15,463 nt of DNA from an uncultured Myxococcales bacterium (lineage in GTDB: Bacteria > Myxococcota_A > Polyangia > Polyangiales > Polyangiaceae). The stretch spans positions 1 through 15,463 of the forward strand of contig CALKVG010000011.1 of assembly GCA_937998045.1 (NCBI GenBank), in the 5' to 3' direction. This document shows, in pieces, positions 13,730 through 15,463 of the stretch (position 1 is its first letter; each line of letters opens with the position of its first letter). The notes beneath the pieces are model-generated. The model was not told the DNA's origin. It was given only the letters and a program-made list of their open reading frames with translations, and did no database searches. The translations under genes were made by a program, and so were the position numbers.

Positions 13730-14980
13730 GTGACTCCTGGCGAACCCGATAGGTCCTTTCGCATTCTCTCCCTCGACGGCGGAGGCCTGTGGGCGCTCGT
13801 CCAGGTGCGCGCTCTCATGCGGATTTTCGGGGACGACGCCGGCGGGCACGAGGTCCTCCGCAAGTTCTCGCTCGTGGTCGCGAACTCGGGCGGGAGCATC
13901 GTCGCCGCATCGCTCGCGGTCGACCAGCGACTGTCGGATATCGCGGCTTTCGTTCTCGACGCCGACCGGCGCAACCGCGGCTTCGTGCCCACATGGACTG
14001 AACGCCACTTCCCCCGGATCGCCCATCTTCTCCCCATCCCTCGCTTCACGACGGCGGGGAAGCGCGCCAACTTGCTGCGCGAGCTCGGAGATCGTTCGCT
14101 GCAGGAGCTACAGGCCTGGCCGGGCCGCCGCGAGGGACTGCCGGACCTCCTCGTTCTCGCCTTCAACTACGACAGCGAACGCGCGGCATTCTTCCGGACG
14201 AATCTTTCCAGTCCGGCCGCGTCGCGCGCCTCCTCCGTGCCCGCGACCGCGACGCTGCTCGATGCGGTCGACGCTTCGACGACGGCGCCGGTCGCCTTCT
14301 ACGACTCGCCCTCCCACGTCGAGGGCCCCTCGGGCGCGAACCGCTACTGGGACGGGGCCATCGCCGCCTACAACAACCCGATCATGGCGGGCGTCGTCGA
14401 AGCGCTCGCCGCGGGCGCAAGGCACGACGAGATCGGCATCCTGAGCCTCGGCACCGGCACGGTCCGACGTCCCCTTCGGCTCGACGCTCCCCCGAACGAC
14501 GCGCGCTTCGCGACCTGCGCGAAACCGAGCGCGCTGGGAGACGTGCGCAAATTCGCGTCGGCCATCGTCGACGACCCACCCGACGCCGCCACCTTCGTGG
14601 CCCACGTGACACTCGGCGGAAAGCTCCCTCGCGGCTCGTCTGCCGTTCTAGGCGGGCCGGTCGTCCGGATGAGCCCCGTCATTCGCCCGCTATGGAACGC
14701 AGAGGCCTCGGACTGGGAGTGGCCGTCCGCGCTCGAGGTCGAGCAGTGGGAGAAGCTCACGAAGCTCGACATGGCGATCACCGCGCAGGACGACCTCTTG
14801 CTCGTCGACGCGCTCGCGAACCAGTGGATCGAGGGTCACGTCGCCAACCAGCCAATCCGCCCGGACGAGCACTTGAACGCGGAGATCGGCCACGACACCT
14901 TCCCGGACGCCCTCGAGAGCGCACGGCACCTCCTATCGGCCCGCAAGCGCGTCGAAGGCCCGCAACCGCCGGCGAACTGA
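13730..14980 (+). CDS. Patatin-like phospholipase / acyl hydrolase
   Basis: The product has 416 residues. The N-terminus carries the patatin oxyanion-hole motif LSLDGGGLWAL (Asp16-Gly19). The nucleophile elbow reads VANSGGSIVA with Ser53; the first position of the usual GxSxG is Ala51. The second catalytic residue is Asp208 in RYWDGAIAAYNNP, the typical DGA/DGG motif followed by NNP. These give the Ser-Asp dyad of patatins, which hydrolyse acyl esters of phospholipids or other lipids. No signal peptide is seen, so it probably acts in the cytoplasm or at the inner membrane face. The start is a GTG at 13730 without a clear Shine-Dalgarno; it is chosen because the DGGG motif is always near the N-terminus. 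The gene is divergent from the cyclase-like gene (56 bp between them) and may share its regulation. A link with the P450/DyP cassette through lipid substrates is only a guess. Confidence 0.92.
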   Translation: MTPGEPDRSFRILSLDGGGLWALVQVRALMRIFGDDAGGHEVLRKFSLVVANSGGSIVAASLAVDQRLSDIAAFVLDADRRNRGFVPTWTERHFPRIAHLLPIPRFTTAGKRANLLRELGDRSLQELQAWPGRREGLPDLLVLAFNYDSERAAFFRTNLSSPAASRASSVPATATLLDAVDASTTAPVAFYDSPSHVEGPSGANRYWDGAIAAYNNPIMAGVVEALAAGARHDEIGILSLGTGTVRRPLRLDAPPNDARFATCAKPSALGDVRKFASAIVDDPPDAATFVAHVTLGGKLPRGSSAVLGGPVVRMSPVIRPLWNAEASDWEWPSALEVEQWEKLTKLDMAITAQDDLLLVDALANQWIEGHVANQPIRPDEHLNAEIGHDTFPDALESARHLLSARKRVEGPQPPAN

Positions 14981-15005
14981 CGGCGAAACGCCGGCCATTT
15001 CGCCG
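14981..15005. terminator. Bidirectional hairpin between patatin gene and sigma-54 activator gene
   Basis: CGGCGAAA (14981-14988) and TTTCGCCG (14998-15005) form a perfect 8-bp stem with a 9-base loop, starting right after the patatin stop (14978-14980) and ending 11 bases before the opposing stop (15017-15019). An alternative smaller hairpin, CGGCG-AAA-CGCCG (14981-14993), uses the same left arm. There is no long T-tract. Its position between two convergent genes supports a shared terminator. Confidence 0.6.
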
Positions 15006-15016
15006 AGGTCCAATCG

Positions 15017-15416
15017 TCAGGTCTTCGCCAGGCGGGCGCGGATCTTCTGGAAGTAGCGATGCGCGAGGCCGGATGCCGCGGCCGCCCGCGAGACGTTGCC
15101 CCCGTGCATCGCGACCACGCGCTCGACGTAGCGGCGCTCGAGCTCGTCGACGACGCGCTGGCGGGCGCCCGGCAGCGACAGGTTCAGCGCGATGACCTCG
15201 TCGATGAAGTCGGACGCGCGAGGCGCCGACGGCGGCTCGGAGGGCGTGCCCCTGGGCGGGCGCTGCAGCGCCACGTCCCCGAGCGCGATGCGACGTGCGA
15301 CCGCGTTGTACAGCTCGCGAACGTTCCCGGGCCAGGAGTACTCCTCGAAATGGCGGAGGACGTCGAACGGGATCGCTCCCTCCGCGCCGCCCAGCTGCTT
15401 CCAGAAGTGATTCGCG
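15017..15416 (-). CDS. Sigma-54-dependent activator, C-terminal part only
   Basis: About 132 residues of the C-terminal end of an enhancer-binding protein are visible; the 5' part is missing because the contig ends at 15416. The fragment begins in the AAA+ lid, with IPFDVLRHFEEYSWPGNVREL holding the conserved WPGNVREL motif. It continues through a Pro-rich linker (about PPRGTPSEPPSAPRAS) to a Fis-type HTH, in which RRYVERVVAMHGGNVSRAAA is followed by HRYFQKIRARLAK. This belongs to the same class as the activator at 2237-3751 but is not a close copy. The sensor domain and sigma-54-contact loop cannot be seen. The open frame runs on to 15445 and seems to start with MGSEMCIRDS, but those residues are translated adapter, not protein. 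The gene converges on the patatin gene. Confidence 0.9.
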
Positions 15417-15463
15417 CTGTCTCTTATACACATCTCCGAGCCCACGAGACAGGCAGAAATCTC
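15417..15463 (+). other. Nextera adapter read-through (assembly contamination, not genomic)
   Basis: Bases 15417-15435 are CTGTCTCTTATACACATCT, the 19-bp Tn5 mosaic end. Bases 15436-15450 are CCGAGCCCACGAGAC, the Nextera read-2 adapter segment. Bases 15451-15458, AGGCAGAA, match the i7 index known as N703, and 15459-15463, ATCTC, begin the P7 flow-cell sequence. The order and spacing are exactly those of Illumina read-through, so these bases should be trimmed. It also shows this is the true end of a contig from a tagmentation library. Confidence 0.98.

Noticed and set aside
15417..15435. Natural Tn5/IS50 end marking an insertion sequence
   Set aside because: The engineered mosaic end followed by adapter and index shows a sequencing library origin, not a natural transposon.
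15417..15445. N-terminal residues MGSEMCIRDS of the partial sigma-54 activator
   Set aside because: They are translated Tn5 mosaic end and adapter, not genomic sequence.

Overview
The window is GC-rich DNA with long, tightly packed genes. It carries a eukaryote-type Ser/Thr kinase, two sigma-54 activators (one partial), a zinc-ribbon/cyclase/ATPase/TPR regulator and a YXWGXW-repeat lipoprotein. This mix is typical of a myxobacterium, probably of the Polyangiales type; that is inference from gene content, not a taxonomic assignment. The last 47 bases are not genomic. They are a Nextera transposon end, a flow-cell adapter segment and an i7 index, so the right edge is a contig end with read-through contamination.

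Layout. Bases 1-295 hold the possible start of a leftward secreted protein at the edge, then a spacer with two perfect palindromes. A small lipoprotein gene (296-637, +) converges on a leftward block: Ser/Thr kinase with a cyclic-nucleotide-binding domain (3827-5269), GAF/sigma-54 activator (2237-3751), tandem-HTH LuxR-type regulator (1345-2103) and glutathione S-transferase (676-1290). From a divergent spacer a rightward cassette runs 5524-10310: an atypical cytochrome P450, a membrane protein of unknown function with duplicated terminal domains, and a DyP-type haem peroxidase. A long leftward regulator gene (10299-13673) overlaps the peroxidase tail to tail. Divergent from it is a patatin-like lipase gene (13730-14980, +). 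The right end holds the 3' part of a second sigma-54 activator gene (15017-15416, -).

How the parts may work together. The most unusual unit is the P450 / membrane protein / DyP cassette. The P450 keeps its haem cysteine and ExxR but has lost the acid-alcohol pair of the I helix used to activate O2, and no redox partner is encoded nearby. Sitting beside a peroxidase, it may use peroxides or lipid hydroperoxides. The nearby patatin-like lipase could release fatty acids, giving a layout reminiscent of an oxylipin pathway; this is a hypothesis. The P450 start codon and Shine-Dalgarno lie in a strong predicted hairpin, which suggests translational control. The divergent kinase and activator genes are the obvious candidate regulators, and the kinase could respond to cAMP if the cyclase-like protein makes it.

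All three tail-to-tail junctions (637/676, 10310/10299, 14980/15017) carry perfect inverted repeats with 8-10 bp stems and no T-tract, suggesting one common form of bidirectional terminator. I saw no tRNA, rRNA, CRISPR array or insertion sequence.
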